NCBI GenBank assembly: GCA_963705285.1
Contig: OY970066.1
Coordinates: forward strand, 3,410,001 to 3,474,000
DNA length: 64,000 nucleotides
Direction of reading: 5' to 3'
From: JACMLD01 sp963705285
Lineage (GTDB): Bacteria > Bacteroidota > Bacteroidia > Chitinophagales > Chitinophagaceae
Below are positions 10,293 to 17,599 of the stretch, piece after piece; the stretch's first letter is position 1; every line of letters begins with the position of its first letter. Below the pieces are notes generated by a model. That model was given only the letters and a program-made list of their open reading frames with translations, did no database searches and was not told where the DNA came from. The position numbers and the translations under genes were made by a program.

Positions 10293-10745
10293 ATGGCAGC
10301 ATATTCCAGATTATTGTTGTTGGTATTTATTGTAGTCGGCTGCGCGCAGGCAGGAGGTGACACTCCCGCTATCCGCCAGGTAATTGAAGCTGAGGATACT
10401 TCCTTTTACCAGAACAAAGACAGGCTGGCGCATACCAAATATTGGCATATCATTCCCGCCACGAGGTGGTGGTATTCAGGAAAAGACATGGATGAATTTT
10501 GGACAGAGAATGATTACAAGGCTGCAATACAAAACATGAACATACCGCCTGCTGACAACGCCGCCTGTACATTCAGTGAATTTTTTATCAAGGTGAACGG
10601 TAATGTGGCCTGGGCAACTTACGATAAGAAAACAGTAACGCCAGGGGGCGAAACCGAGCACACACACGAGTTCAGAGGCATGGAAAAAATAGCGGACGAA
10701 TGGAAGATTATCAGCGCCTCAGTTCATACATTCACACCAAAATAA
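10293..10745 (+). CDS. NTF2/SnoaL-like lipoprotein
   Basis: The product is 150 residues long. Its hydrophobic N-terminus ends in a lipobox-like VVGC (Cys at about 17), so it is probably a lipoprotein. The rest looks like an NTF2-like/DUF4440 fold: it opens with AIRQVIEAEDTSFY, continues through a central strand FFIKVNGNVAWATYD, and ends with a strand pair EWKIISASVHTF. Such domains act as small-ligand binding pockets or isomerases, but no active-site residue can be assigned. The gene stands alone between the T9SS pair and a convergent cupin gene. Confidence 0.65.
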   Translation: MAAYSRLLLLVFIVVGCAQAGGDTPAIRQVIEAEDTSFYQNKDRLAHTKYWHIIPATRWWYSGKDMDEFWTENDYKAAIQNMNIPPADNAACTFSEFFIKVNGNVAWATYDKKTVTPGGETEHTHEFRGMEKIADEWKIISASVHTFTPK

Positions 10746-10888
10746 AAGAGGCAGCACGGACATACAATTTGATTATGTCTGGAAAGCTTTCAAATGTATT
10801 GGATAAACCAATTTAAAGGCGGCGGCACACGGCGGGTTTACCAGTGCACTCGATTTTCGCTGTTTCAAATACTTTCGCTCCGCAACTG

Positions 10889-11452
10889 TCATTTCATTGG
10901 CGGGCCTAACACCTCCGAATCATATTTTTGGAATAGCTCTTGTAGTGCCGCCATATCGGGTCCATCATTCTTGTTAAGTATCTGTACCATACCGACAAAA
11001 TATGCCTCCATATTGGTGGCGGGGGTAATGCCTACCAACAGCGAGCCTGCAGTTTTGCTAATACAATTAAAACGGTGTTTTACGTTTCTAGGTATAAAGA
11101 TACAGTCACCGGCTGCTGCCGACAATACTTCAGTATCCAGTTCAAATAAAAAGCTTCCTTCAAGCACACAAAAGAATTCATCAAATGTGTAATGAATATG
11201 CAAGGGAGGGCCAAAACCTTTCCGGTTATTGGTGCTGATAAAAGCAGCAAGTCGGCCTTCTGTGTCGCTACTTAATATTTTAAAATCGATTGGGGTATCG
11301 GCATAAATTATCTTTTCTTTATACCGTGTAGTTAACGCAGTTACCTTAAAGCCTTTTTTGGGTGGGTTGAATGGTTGAGAAAATAAAACAGGAGCTGCAC
11401 TTGCAGCGGCCATAAGGAATACCGAGTTTTTTACAAATTTACGTCGTTCCAT
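10889..11452 (-). CDS. Cupin domain-containing exported protein
   Basis: This 187-residue protein starts with MERRKFVKNS and a hydrophobic stretch, a twin-arginine-like export signal ending near LFSQ. One cupin domain follows. The first motif is LHIHYTFDEFFCVLEGSF, with His residues and a Glu in the usual metal-binding positions, and the second lies around FIPRNVKHRFN. It is probably periplasmic; the substrate is unknown. It lies 83 bp downstream of an AraC-family regulator on the same strand, so the two may be co-transcribed or co-regulated. Confidence 0.75.
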   Translation of the reverse strand: MERRKFVKNSVFLMAAASAAPVLFSQPFNPPKKGFKVTALTTRYKEKIIYADTPIDFKILSSDTEGRLAAFISTNNRKGFGPPLHIHYTFDEFFCVLEGSFLFELDTEVLSAAAGDCIFIPRNVKHRFNCISKTAGSLLVGITPATNMEAYFVGMVQILNKNDGPDMAALQELFQKYDSEVLGPPMK

Positions 11453-11535
11453 GATAACATCTTTTTGTTGTTAATTTTATACAAACAAAAATAGTTGTCA
11501 TTGGAAGTGGGGTAGTGGTAAAAAATCAGCAAGTT

Positions 11536-12360
11536 TTAGCCAATACCTAAAATTCTTTCCGGGGAGCGCGCTTGCGCAGCTAACAACGAACGCGGCGATG
11601 AGCCAGAAAATTGTTTAAAATCTTTAACTAAATGCTGGTAATCGTAGTATCCTGAATGGAGCGCAATGCGTAACCAATCAGCATTTGGATGTTTATCTTT
11701 GCTTTGGTAAGCCTGATAAAAACGATTGATACGTGCAAAGAATTTTGGCGTAATGCCATTTTGTTGCATAAATTTTCGCTCAAACTGACTGTTTGATAAG
11801 CAGGCAAGTTTGGCCATTTTCTCCATATTAAAACTTGCCGGCGTCTCGGCAATTATTTTTGCCACTTTATCAATTGGGTGCAACCGATGTTTCAACGATT
11901 CAATTTTTTTAAAAAGATACTGTTCCGTCATCTGCAAGAGGCTTTCGTGGGATGGTGCGTTTATCATTTGTTCATACAATTGTCCAATTTGGGGATTTAA
12001 AATTGCTTCTGCATCAATTCTATCATCAATAAATTCGGTAAGAGGCAACTGTAGAAATTTTGACAAAGCGCCAGGATGAAAACAAACTGAAAACATCTGA
12101 AATTGTGGCGATAAGCGAAAGTCGAACCGGGAAATTTGAGATCCATTAATCGAAATCCTGGGAAAACATTTCGAAATTTTTGCTGCCGGGTCAAACGCGT
12201 TTACACCACCGCTTAAATAAAACACCAAACAATGCTGAGTATTGGCAGGAAAAGGTTTGATTGGAGATGCTGCATTGTTGGCGAAGGTAAAATGCAAGAT
12301 GGTGTAATCTTTTATAAAGTCTTGTAAATGCAACGAAGGTTGTATGACTTGATAAATCAT
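11536..12360 (-). CDS. AraC family transcriptional regulator
   Basis: This 274-residue protein has an N-terminal DUF6597-like sensor region (it opens with IQPSLHLQDFIKDY) and a C-terminal AraC helix-turn-helix of about 90 residues. The first HTH shows MAKLACLSNSQFERKF, and the second shows RIALHSGYYDYQHLVKDF followed by SGSSPRSL. It is a DNA-binding regulator with an unknown effector. The downstream cupin gene is the obvious candidate target. Confidence 0.85.
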   Translation of the reverse strand: MIYQVIQPSLHLQDFIKDYTILHFTFANNAASPIKPFPANTQHCLVFYLSGGVNAFDPAAKISKCFPRISINGSQISRFDFRLSPQFQMFSVCFHPGALSKFLQLPLTEFIDDRIDAEAILNPQIGQLYEQMINAPSHESLLQMTEQYLFKKIESLKHRLHPIDKVAKIIAETPASFNMEKMAKLACLSNSQFERKFMQQNGITPKFFARINRFYQAYQSKDKHPNADWLRIALHSGYYDYQHLVKDFKQFSGSSPRSLLAAQARSPERILGIG

Positions 12361-12803
12361 TTTATTGCTTTGGCATATTAGTAATTTGTTCCTGCGTCGA
12401 ATGCAGGCAGCGAACTATGAGTATTGCGGGATCCCGTAAACAAAAATTAAAGGTAATAAATGAGATGACAAGCTGCGGGCAACTTACCTCTCTTTATTCT
12501 TCTTCCTTGTATGGGTGCTACTAATTTTTTGCCTATACAAGACTTCAGAGGGCAGGGCGTAGTAGAAAGTTAAGAAAATTTCTGTAATGTTTGACTAAAA
12601 CAATGAAGTATTTGGATTATGACCAATGTAGAATAACTGCGCCTATTTTATATAGTAACTAGGTAAAAAGTCTTTATATACGCCATAATAACTTCTGACC
12701 AAACTTGCAGCGGCTTGGTCAGACGCGTACCGTTGGTCAGCATATTTACTCCAAACAAAAGCGGCCGTATAAAAAACTTAAGACCAATGTCTGGTTGATC
12801 AAA
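12361..12803. other. Intergenic region with three TTGGTCAG motifs
   Basis: No gene is seen in these 443 bp. The sequence TTGGTCAG occurs at 12715-12722 and 12733-12740, and its reverse complement CTGACCAA at 12695-12702. The first two form an inverted repeat with a 12-bp spacer. This could be an operator, but it is over 330 bp from the AraC start and no promoter box is clear. Confidence 0.35.
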
Positions 12804-13265
12804 CTACTCTATTACTTCTCTTTGTCTTCCTCTCAATGTTTTAATAATGATGCCGGCAACGATACCTCCCAATAAATAATAGCCAACGGTCATGAATTTT
12901 GTTGTCAATGTTTTGGTAACGGGGGTATCATCCAACCCAACTTTTCCTGTTACGGTTACCGCGCCAATACCTGCCAGTAGCCCCAATGCAGCACCGCGGT
13001 ATACAATAGATGTATCGCTGCCTAGCCCCGCGGTACTGTAATAGAGTGCATTGCTGGTTACATCTGCGGCAAGTGTGGCATTAAATAATTGTTGTCCCTT
13101 CGGAGAATTGATTCCGAGTGCACTCGCGGTTTCAACCAGGGCTTCTTCACCCACCAGGTCAATTCTGGGAGCGCCCTTAACCGTCTTAGCCAGCGATTGG
13201 TGAATGATATTGAGGGCAATGCTTCCAGCAAGGCCGCCCAGTAAATTTTGAATGGTTCTGTTCAT
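12804..13265 (-). CDS. Hypothetical glycine-rich membrane protein
   Basis: This 153-residue protein has an N-terminal hydrophobic segment (LLGGLAGSIALNIIH), a central amphipathic region (IDLVGEEALVETASALG) and two further hydrophobic helices (GAALGLLAGIGAVTV and GYYLLGGIVAGIIIKTL). It is probably an inner-membrane protein of three to four helices. I recognise the type as a recurrent hypothetical protein of this phylum, without an assigned function. The gene stands alone, upstream of a repeat array that hosts an IS110 element. Confidence 0.65.
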   Translation of the reverse strand: MNRTIQNLLGGLAGSIALNIIHQSLAKTVKGAPRIDLVGEEALVETASALGINSPKGQQLFNATLAADVTSNALYYSTAGLGSDTSIVYRGAALGLLAGIGAVTVTGKVGLDDTPVTKTLTTKFMTVGYYLLGGIVAGIIIKTLRGRQREVIE

Positions 13266-13370
13266 ACCTTGTTCGCATCAAACCTCCTGCCAGATTGTAG
13301 GTAATTCATACTAAGGGAATAACGAGATTTCTTCGGTGAATTTGTTTAGAAATTTTGCTTCGCGGATCGG

Positions 13371-13459
13371 GCCTCGCACAGAGCCAACGGAGCTAACAGG
13401 TGCTAAGAGGTGCTAAGAGAAAAAGAGCTTTCGCTTCGCTCATGGGGTGTCGCACAGAG
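13371..13459 (+). repeat. Repeat array A, left part (interrupted by IS110)
   Basis: This holds one full 76-bp unit (CACAGAG at 13377-13383) and the first bases of a second unit (CACAGAG at 13453-13459), which is interrupted by the IS110 element. Each unit has CACAGAGCTAACGGAGCTAAC, then two or three copies of GTGCTAAGAG, an A-rich run and a GCTTCGCTCATGGGGTGTCG-type stretch. Joining 13459 to 14895 restores a normal 76-bp unit. Confidence 0.8.
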
Positions 13460-13543
13460 ATTCTGTGTTAATTACCAAGTTTTATTTAATCAGGTTTCTA
13501 TAAATTTGAAGTTCTAAGGCGACCTTGAGTCAGCCTGTTTAGG

Positions 13544-13560
13544 GCGGTCTTTATGACCGC
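13544..13560. other. Small hairpin at the 3' end of the IS110 gene
   Basis: GCGGTC (13544-13549), a 5-base loop and GACCGC (13555-13560) form a perfect 6-bp stem directly beside the recombinase stop codon. No T-run follows, so it is not a standard terminator. Confidence 0.5.
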
Positions 13561-13561
13561 T

Positions 13562-14641
13562 CTAATCTTGTCTGGCAGATGGTTCAACCTGCAGATTTTT
13601 AAGGTCATCTTGTTTAAAATAGTCTTTATCATAAACAGTATTAGTCTTGTAAAGGGTGTACATCATTTCAAGTAGCTTTCTTTGTACGGCTACAGCCGCT
13701 TTCATTTTTATTCCATGTTTTGATACCAGTCGGCTAAAGATGGCTTTGAACCGTTCGTCATGCCTGATGGCTGACAGTGCCGGCATGTGCATCGCTTTGC
13801 GTAAATACTTATTTCCTTTCTTTGATATTTTTGATTTACCCTTTACTGATGTTCCTGATTGTTTTTCTTTTACATCTAATCCGGCGTAGCTGGTTAGTTG
13901 ACGCTTATTTCGGACAAGTTCAAAACCATTGGTCTCTCCCAATACAGTAGCAGCTGTCAACTCCCCTATGCCAGGAATACTGCTCAAAAGCTTTACCGTT
14001 TCTTTTACCTTCTCATCCTGCTTGTATGCTTCTGTAATCTCTGCCTTGATTTCAAGCTCCTGTTTGTTTAAAAAAACTATTTGCTTTTTTACCCTGGCCA
14101 GTGTGCTGATGTTAGGCTCGGCCTCTGCCTGTTCTGCATGTAATTGATTTTTAGCCATCGTGCGCATCTGTACTACCTGTTCCCGCTCACGGGTTAACTG
14201 TCTTAAGCTTTTAAATAACTTTTTAGGCCGCTCCCATTTATCCAGCTTCCTTTCCAACCCAAACATCGCTATTGCTTCAGAGGCCGTCTTATCCGTAACT
14301 GTTTTAACACTCAGTGTACGGCTGTAATTACTGATTTTGTTGGGCAATACAATACTTACTTCATACCCTTTATCTGCCAAAAAGTAAGCAAATGATTCGT
14401 GATAAACACCCGTAGCCTCCATTACAAAGCGAACTACAGTTTCTTCGGATGCCTGGTTCTTTACCCATAATACCAAAGCTGTAAATCCTTTCTGTGTATT
14501 GGCAAATGTTTTATGGCTGTACAGTTCTGGTGTCCAGTCATCATACATCCGGCCCATACAAACTACTAATTCTTTTTGGGCTACATCAATACCCGCCACC
14601 TGCTTTACAATTTTTTTGTTCATACCATGTGTTTTAAACAA
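13562..14641 (-). CDS. IS110 family transposase (bridge-RNA-type recombinase)
   Basis: This 359-residue protein has the two domains of IS110 enzymes. The N-terminal RuvC-like DEDD domain shows GIDVAQKELVV, the Glu of VMEATGVYHE and the Asp of TVTDKT. After a coiled-coil linker rich in Glu and Gln, the C-terminal Tnp domain shows SSIPGIGELTAATVLGE, SYAGLDVKEKQSG and ISKKGNKYLRKA, the region that carries the serine nucleophile in the family. It would catalyse excision and insertion guided by the RNA from its left end. A second start at 14623 (MNKKIVKQ) is equally possible. The usual fourth Asp seems to be replaced: the text reads TDKTASEA, with Glu one residue later. The frame is intact, so the element may be active. 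Confidence 0.9.
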   Translation of the reverse strand: MFKTHGMNKKIVKQVAGIDVAQKELVVCMGRMYDDWTPELYSHKTFANTQKGFTALVLWVKNQASEETVVRFVMEATGVYHESFAYFLADKGYEVSIVLPNKISNYSRTLSVKTVTDKTASEAIAMFGLERKLDKWERPKKLFKSLRQLTREREQVVQMRTMAKNQLHAEQAEAEPNISTLARVKKQIVFLNKQELEIKAEITEAYKQDEKVKETVKLLSSIPGIGELTAATVLGETNGFELVRNKRQLTSYAGLDVKEKQSGTSVKGKSKISKKGNKYLRKAMHMPALSAIRHDERFKAIFSRLVSKHGIKMKAAVAVQRKLLEMMYTLYKTNTVYDKDYFKQDDLKNLQVEPSARQD

Positions 14642-14649
14642 AAAAGTGA

Positions 14650-14812
14650 AAAATCTCCCTTCGTTTTGTCTCCTGTTGGATATCCTGGATATACAGTGGT
14701 GACCGTATTCCTTACATTCTGTTCAAACTCGAAGAGATAAAAAAGAATGAGGCTATATCTCTGTGTCAACATGCTTCAGGAGCTGTTTGCTAACAGAACT
14801 GCTCTCACCCTT
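14650..14812 (-). ncRNA. Predicted bridge RNA of the IS110 element
   Basis: The non-coding left end folds by eye, on the minus strand, into two internal-loop hairpins. The first has an outer stem GGGUGAG/CUCAUUC (14804-14810 with 14745-14751), an inner hairpin (14781-14787 with 14768-14775), and loop segments GUUAGC (14789-14794) and CACAGAG (14759-14765) that match the left and right sides of the insertion site. The second has an outer stem AUCUC-UUCG/CGAA-gg-GAGAU (14730-14738 with 14653-14663), an inner hairpin (14702-14711 with 14687-14697), and loop segments ACAGAAU (14716-14722) and AGGAG (14670-14674) that match the element's right and left ends. Order, strand sense and total size (about 160 nt) agree with the IS621 bridge RNA. 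The exact 5' and 3' ends are estimates. Confidence 0.75.
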
Positions 14813-14892
14813 TTTTCACCTTTTTACATCAAATCTATTGGTATCTTAACTCTATCTCAAAGAACTATTTTACTTTATTTTGTAAACATAGG

Positions 14893-15180
14893 AGCTAACG
14901 GAGCTAACAGGTGCTAAGAGGTGCTAAGAGAAAAAGAGCTTTCGCTTCGCGCATCGGGTCTCGCACAGAGCTAACGGAGGTAACAGCGTGCTAAGAGGTG
15001 CTAAGAGGTGCTAAGAGAAAAAAAGATTTCGCTTCGCTCATGGGGTGTCGCACAGAGCTAACTGAGCTAAAAGGGTGCTAAGAGGTGCTAAGAGAAAAAG
15101 AGATTTCGCCTCGCTCATGGGGTTTCGCACAGAGCTAACTGAGCTAACAGAGTGCTAAAAGGGTGCTAAGAGAAAAGCAG
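14893..15180 (+). repeat. Repeat array A, right part
   Basis: The array continues to the right of the IS. It holds the remainder of the interrupted unit and three further units with CACAGAGCTAAC at 14964-14975, 15051-15062 and 15128-15139. Spacings are 76 (with the IS removed), 87 and 77 bp. The difference is mainly one extra copy of the 10-bp subrepeat GTGCTAAGAG. Non-coding. Confidence 0.8.
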
Positions 15181-15195
15181 GATGAAAAAAAGTAA

Positions 15196-15525
15196 AAAAT
15201 CTCTGCTAGCTCTGTTAGCTCTGCGCGACATTTTTCTTCAAGGAAGCGCGATAAAATCTCTTTTCCTCTTTGTTCTCCTAGCATTCTTTACTTACAAGCG
15301 AAGCGCCATAAAATCTCTTCTAGCTCTGCGCGACATTTTTTCTTCAAGCGAAGCGCGATAAAATCTCTTTTCCTCTTTGTTCTCCTGGCATTCTTTTCTT
15401 ACAAGCGAAGCGCCATAAAATCTCTGCTAGCTCTGCGCGACATTTTTTCTTCAAGCGAAGCGCCATAAAATCTCTTTTTTTCTTTGTTCTCCTGGCATTC
15501 TTTTCTTATAAGCGAAGTGCCGCCC
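15196..15525 (-). repeat. Repeat array B, partly inverted relative to array A
   Basis: Three units of about 105-107 bp carry CTCTGCGCGACATTTTT, TTCAAGCGAAGCGC, ATAAAATCTCTTTTCCTC and TTGTTCTCCTGGCATTC. The CTCTGCGCGAC blocks start near 15219, 15324 and 15431. The sequence GTTAGCTCTGCGCGAC is close to the reverse complement of the array A core, so A and B together form a long imperfect inverted repeat. Confidence 0.75.
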
Positions 15526-15638
15526 TTAGCCATGAATAAGTTTGCAATGCCAAATGCACAAAAAAATACAGTTACTAATTGGAACGTTTTACTGATCCAT
15601 TTAGTAACTGTAGCATTTAAATTTACAGACAACTTCAC
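15399..15638 (-). CDS. Possible small membrane protein running into repeat array B
   Basis: A 79-codon open frame starts outside the repeats. About the first 45 residues form a plausible small membrane protein with one helix (FQLVTVFFCAFGIANLF). The remaining residues are translated repeat sequence (EKMSRRASRDF). Either the frame is fortuitous or repeat expansion replaced the original 3' end. It lies just downstream of the DUF4142 gene on the same strand, 27 bp away. Confidence 0.25.
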   Translation of the reverse strand: MKLSVNLNATVTKWISKTFQLVTVFFCAFGIANLFMAKGGTSLIRKECQENKEKKRFYGASLEEKMSRRASRDFMALRL

Positions 15639-15665
15639 ATTGCCTGCTTGAGGTCGTCAATCCAA

Positions 15666-16271
15666 TTATTTATCAACTGCTTTTTTAGTTTCTTCAGCCA
15701 TTTGAAGATGGTGTTGTAATACGGGTACTTTACCCTTTGCCCATGCAGCCAAATCTTTATCAGTGCCTTTATCTGCTTGTTTATTGAATAAATCAATGTC
15801 TTCTTTATGGTCGCTCACCATTAAATCGGCATATGCTTTGTCAAAATCTGCACCTTTTTTCTCTGTAAGGTCGGCTACCGTTTTCTGGCATTTTTCGCTA
15901 AGTGCAGTAGGCAGGGTAATGTTTTTTGCAGCTGCTGCAGTCTTTAATTCAGCATTGGCTGCTGAATGATCTTTTACCATCATTGCGCCGAGCTTTTTTA
16001 TAGCCGGGCTTACGCCTTTGCTTACTGCCATTTTACCCAGTTCAACTTCCATCATACCGCCATCAGCTGCAGCAGTGGCAAACGATGCATCCTGCTCCAT
16101 GTCTGCCATTGGCTTGTTTTGTGTACCGGTATCGGCTTTTTCTGCGTTATCAATTTTAGCATTGTTTGTGCTATCAGCTTTGTCTTTTGCATCTGTTTCG
16201 GCAGTATTGCCACAGGAGCAAAGAACGGCCGTGGAAATAATTAAAAAGCTGTACGAGATGATTTTTTTCAT
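15666..16271 (-). CDS. DUF4142 domain-containing lipoprotein
   Basis: This 201-residue protein has a lipoprotein signal (lipobox VLCSC, Cys at about 20), a low-complexity Asp/Lys/Ala/Thr linker to about residue 60 and a helical DUF4142 domain. Typical domain text is FATAAADGGMMEVELGKMA, MMVKDHSAAN and LMVSDHKEDIDLF. DUF4142 forms a ferritin-like four-helix bundle in the cell envelope. The His residues in KDHSAAN and SDHKEDI are at the conserved positions. No function is established, although the family is often found near stress genes. It lies downstream of the Tat-type SDR, on the same strand. Confidence 0.85.
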   Translation of the reverse strand: MKKIISYSFLIISTAVLCSCGNTAETDAKDKADSTNNAKIDNAEKADTGTQNKPMADMEQDASFATAAADGGMMEVELGKMAVSKGVSPAIKKLGAMMVKDHSAANAELKTAAAAKNITLPTALSEKCQKTVADLTEKKGADFDKAYADLMVSDHKEDIDLFNKQADKGTDKDLAAWAKGKVPVLQHHLQMAEETKKAVDK

Positions 16272-16340
16272 GTTGATGTTTTTTTGTTTGTATAAAATTT
16301 GATGATTGTATAAAATGTTGCTGTTATTAAATTCATTGTA

Positions 16341-17345
16341 TTATGGTTGCCCTTTTCCACCAGACGATCCATAGATTTGTCCGGTGGCATAACTGGCATC
16401 CGCAGCCGCTAATTGTACATAAATAGATGCAAGCTCCGCGGGTTGACCCGGCCTGGCCAATGGTGTATCACCCCCAAATTTTTCTAGCTTTTCCATGGTG
16501 GCACCTCCGCTGATCTGCAAAGGAGTCCAGATAGGTCCCGGCGCCACACCGTTCACCCTGATGCCTTTTGGTCCTAACTGTTTGGCCAACGACTTTACAT
16601 AATTCATGGTAGCTGCCTTGGTCTGGGCATAGTCATATAAATCTGCTGAAGGGTCATACGCTTGTTCAGACGCAGTTCCAATAATAACAGCACCTGGTTG
16701 CAGATGGGGTAATGCACTTTTTATGATCCAAAAGGGCGCATAAATATTTGTTTTCATCGTCCAGTCAAACTGTTCAGTTGATATATCGAGAATAGATTTA
16801 TTTGTCTGCTGGCGTGCCGCATTATTCACCAATATGTCTAAACCACCCAGCGCGGCTACTGCATCTGTTACTAGTTTCTTGCAAAAGTTTTCGTCACGTA
16901 AATCGCCGGGCAATAACACACCTTTTCTTCCGGCAGCTTTTATTAAAGCAAGTACCTCTTGTGCATCCGATTCTTCAGTTGGAAAATAATTAATGGCCAC
17001 ATCTGCGCCTTCACGTGCATAGGCAATGGCTGCAGCCCGGCCCATGCCAGAGTCGCCTCCCGTAATCAACGCCTTTCTGCCAGCCAACCGGCCTGAACCT
17101 TTATAGCTTTTCTCTCCATGGTCAGGTTTGGGTTCCATTTTACTTACCAATCCGGGCCATGGCTGCGACTGTTTAGGGAAGGGCGGCTTTGGATATTTTG
17201 ATACCGGGTCTTCCAGACCCTGCACGGCAAAGCCGGTGGGCACTATATGTTGTTCGGCAAGAAGGGGAGACAATGTAAAAGCGGCGATGCCGGTTCCTAT
17301 TCCTTTGATTGCGTTCCGACGCGCCATTTTTCTATTCGTGTCCAT
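16341..17345 (-). CDS. SDR family oxidoreductase with Tat-like leader
   Basis: This 334-residue protein has a twin-arginine-like leader (ARRNAIKGIGTGIAAF) and a Pro-rich region (YPKPPFPKQSQPWPG). The SDR domain that follows has cofactor motif TGGDSGMG, NNAA, the Ser/Thr of IIGTASE and a YAQTK catalytic Tyr-Lys pair. The Pro-rich part and the domain resemble general-stress SDRs of the YhdF/YghA type. Export by Tat would place an NAD(P)-binding enzyme in the periplasm, which is unusual but seen in this group. The gene is followed at 69 bp by the DUF4142 gene on the same strand, a pairing consistent with an envelope stress role (inference). Confidence 0.8.
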   Translation of the reverse strand: MDTNRKMARRNAIKGIGTGIAAFTLSPLLAEQHIVPTGFAVQGLEDPVSKYPKPPFPKQSQPWPGLVSKMEPKPDHGEKSYKGSGRLAGRKALITGGDSGMGRAAAIAYAREGADVAINYFPTEESDAQEVLALIKAAGRKGVLLPGDLRDENFCKKLVTDAVAALGGLDILVNNAARQQTNKSILDISTEQFDWTMKTNIYAPFWIIKSALPHLQPGAVIIGTASEQAYDPSADLYDYAQTKAATMNYVKSLAKQLGPKGIRVNGVAPGPIWTPLQISGGATMEKLEKFGGDTPLARPGQPAELASIYVQLAAADASYATGQIYGSSGGKGQP

Positions 17346-17599
17346 TCATTATTCATTTGCCTAACCAAAGCAAATAGCGTTCCTGCCATTATGGTGGGGC
17401 AAAAGCCATAAAAAAGCCAGCTATTAGGTAAAATGATTATTTTAATCCGCAGCCTTGTGTAAAGTGTTGCTCAGCCACCACGCTGCCTAAACCCCCTGAG
17501 GTAACCAAACCGTAGTAAAAATAAAATGGTTTTTAGAAGCCCGTGGCCCAATAATATTTAAACGACGCCAACTGGCATGATATTATAAAGATTCAGACC

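Larger units (their letters stand above)
13460..14892 (-). mobile_element. IS110-family insertion sequence (about 1433 bp)
   Basis: The element carries one recombinase gene on the minus strand, a long non-coding left end (14642-14892) and a short right end (13460-13561). The ends are set by comparison with neighbouring repeat units. Flank CACAG-AG (to 13459) and flank AG-CTAACGG (from 14893) are contiguous in intact units at 14964, 15051 and 15128. The element thus lies between two AG dinucleotides, CT on its own strand, which matches the CT core known for IS621. No terminal inverted repeats are seen, as expected for IS110. The long left end upstream of the gene puts it in the IS110 rather than the IS1111 arrangement. 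Confidence 0.85.

Noticed and set aside
14781..14794. Alternative hairpin CUGUU-agca-AACAG in the IS110 left end
   Set aside because: It competes with the bridge-RNA fold and would hide the left target guide; the two-loop fold explains all four guide matches, so it was preferred.
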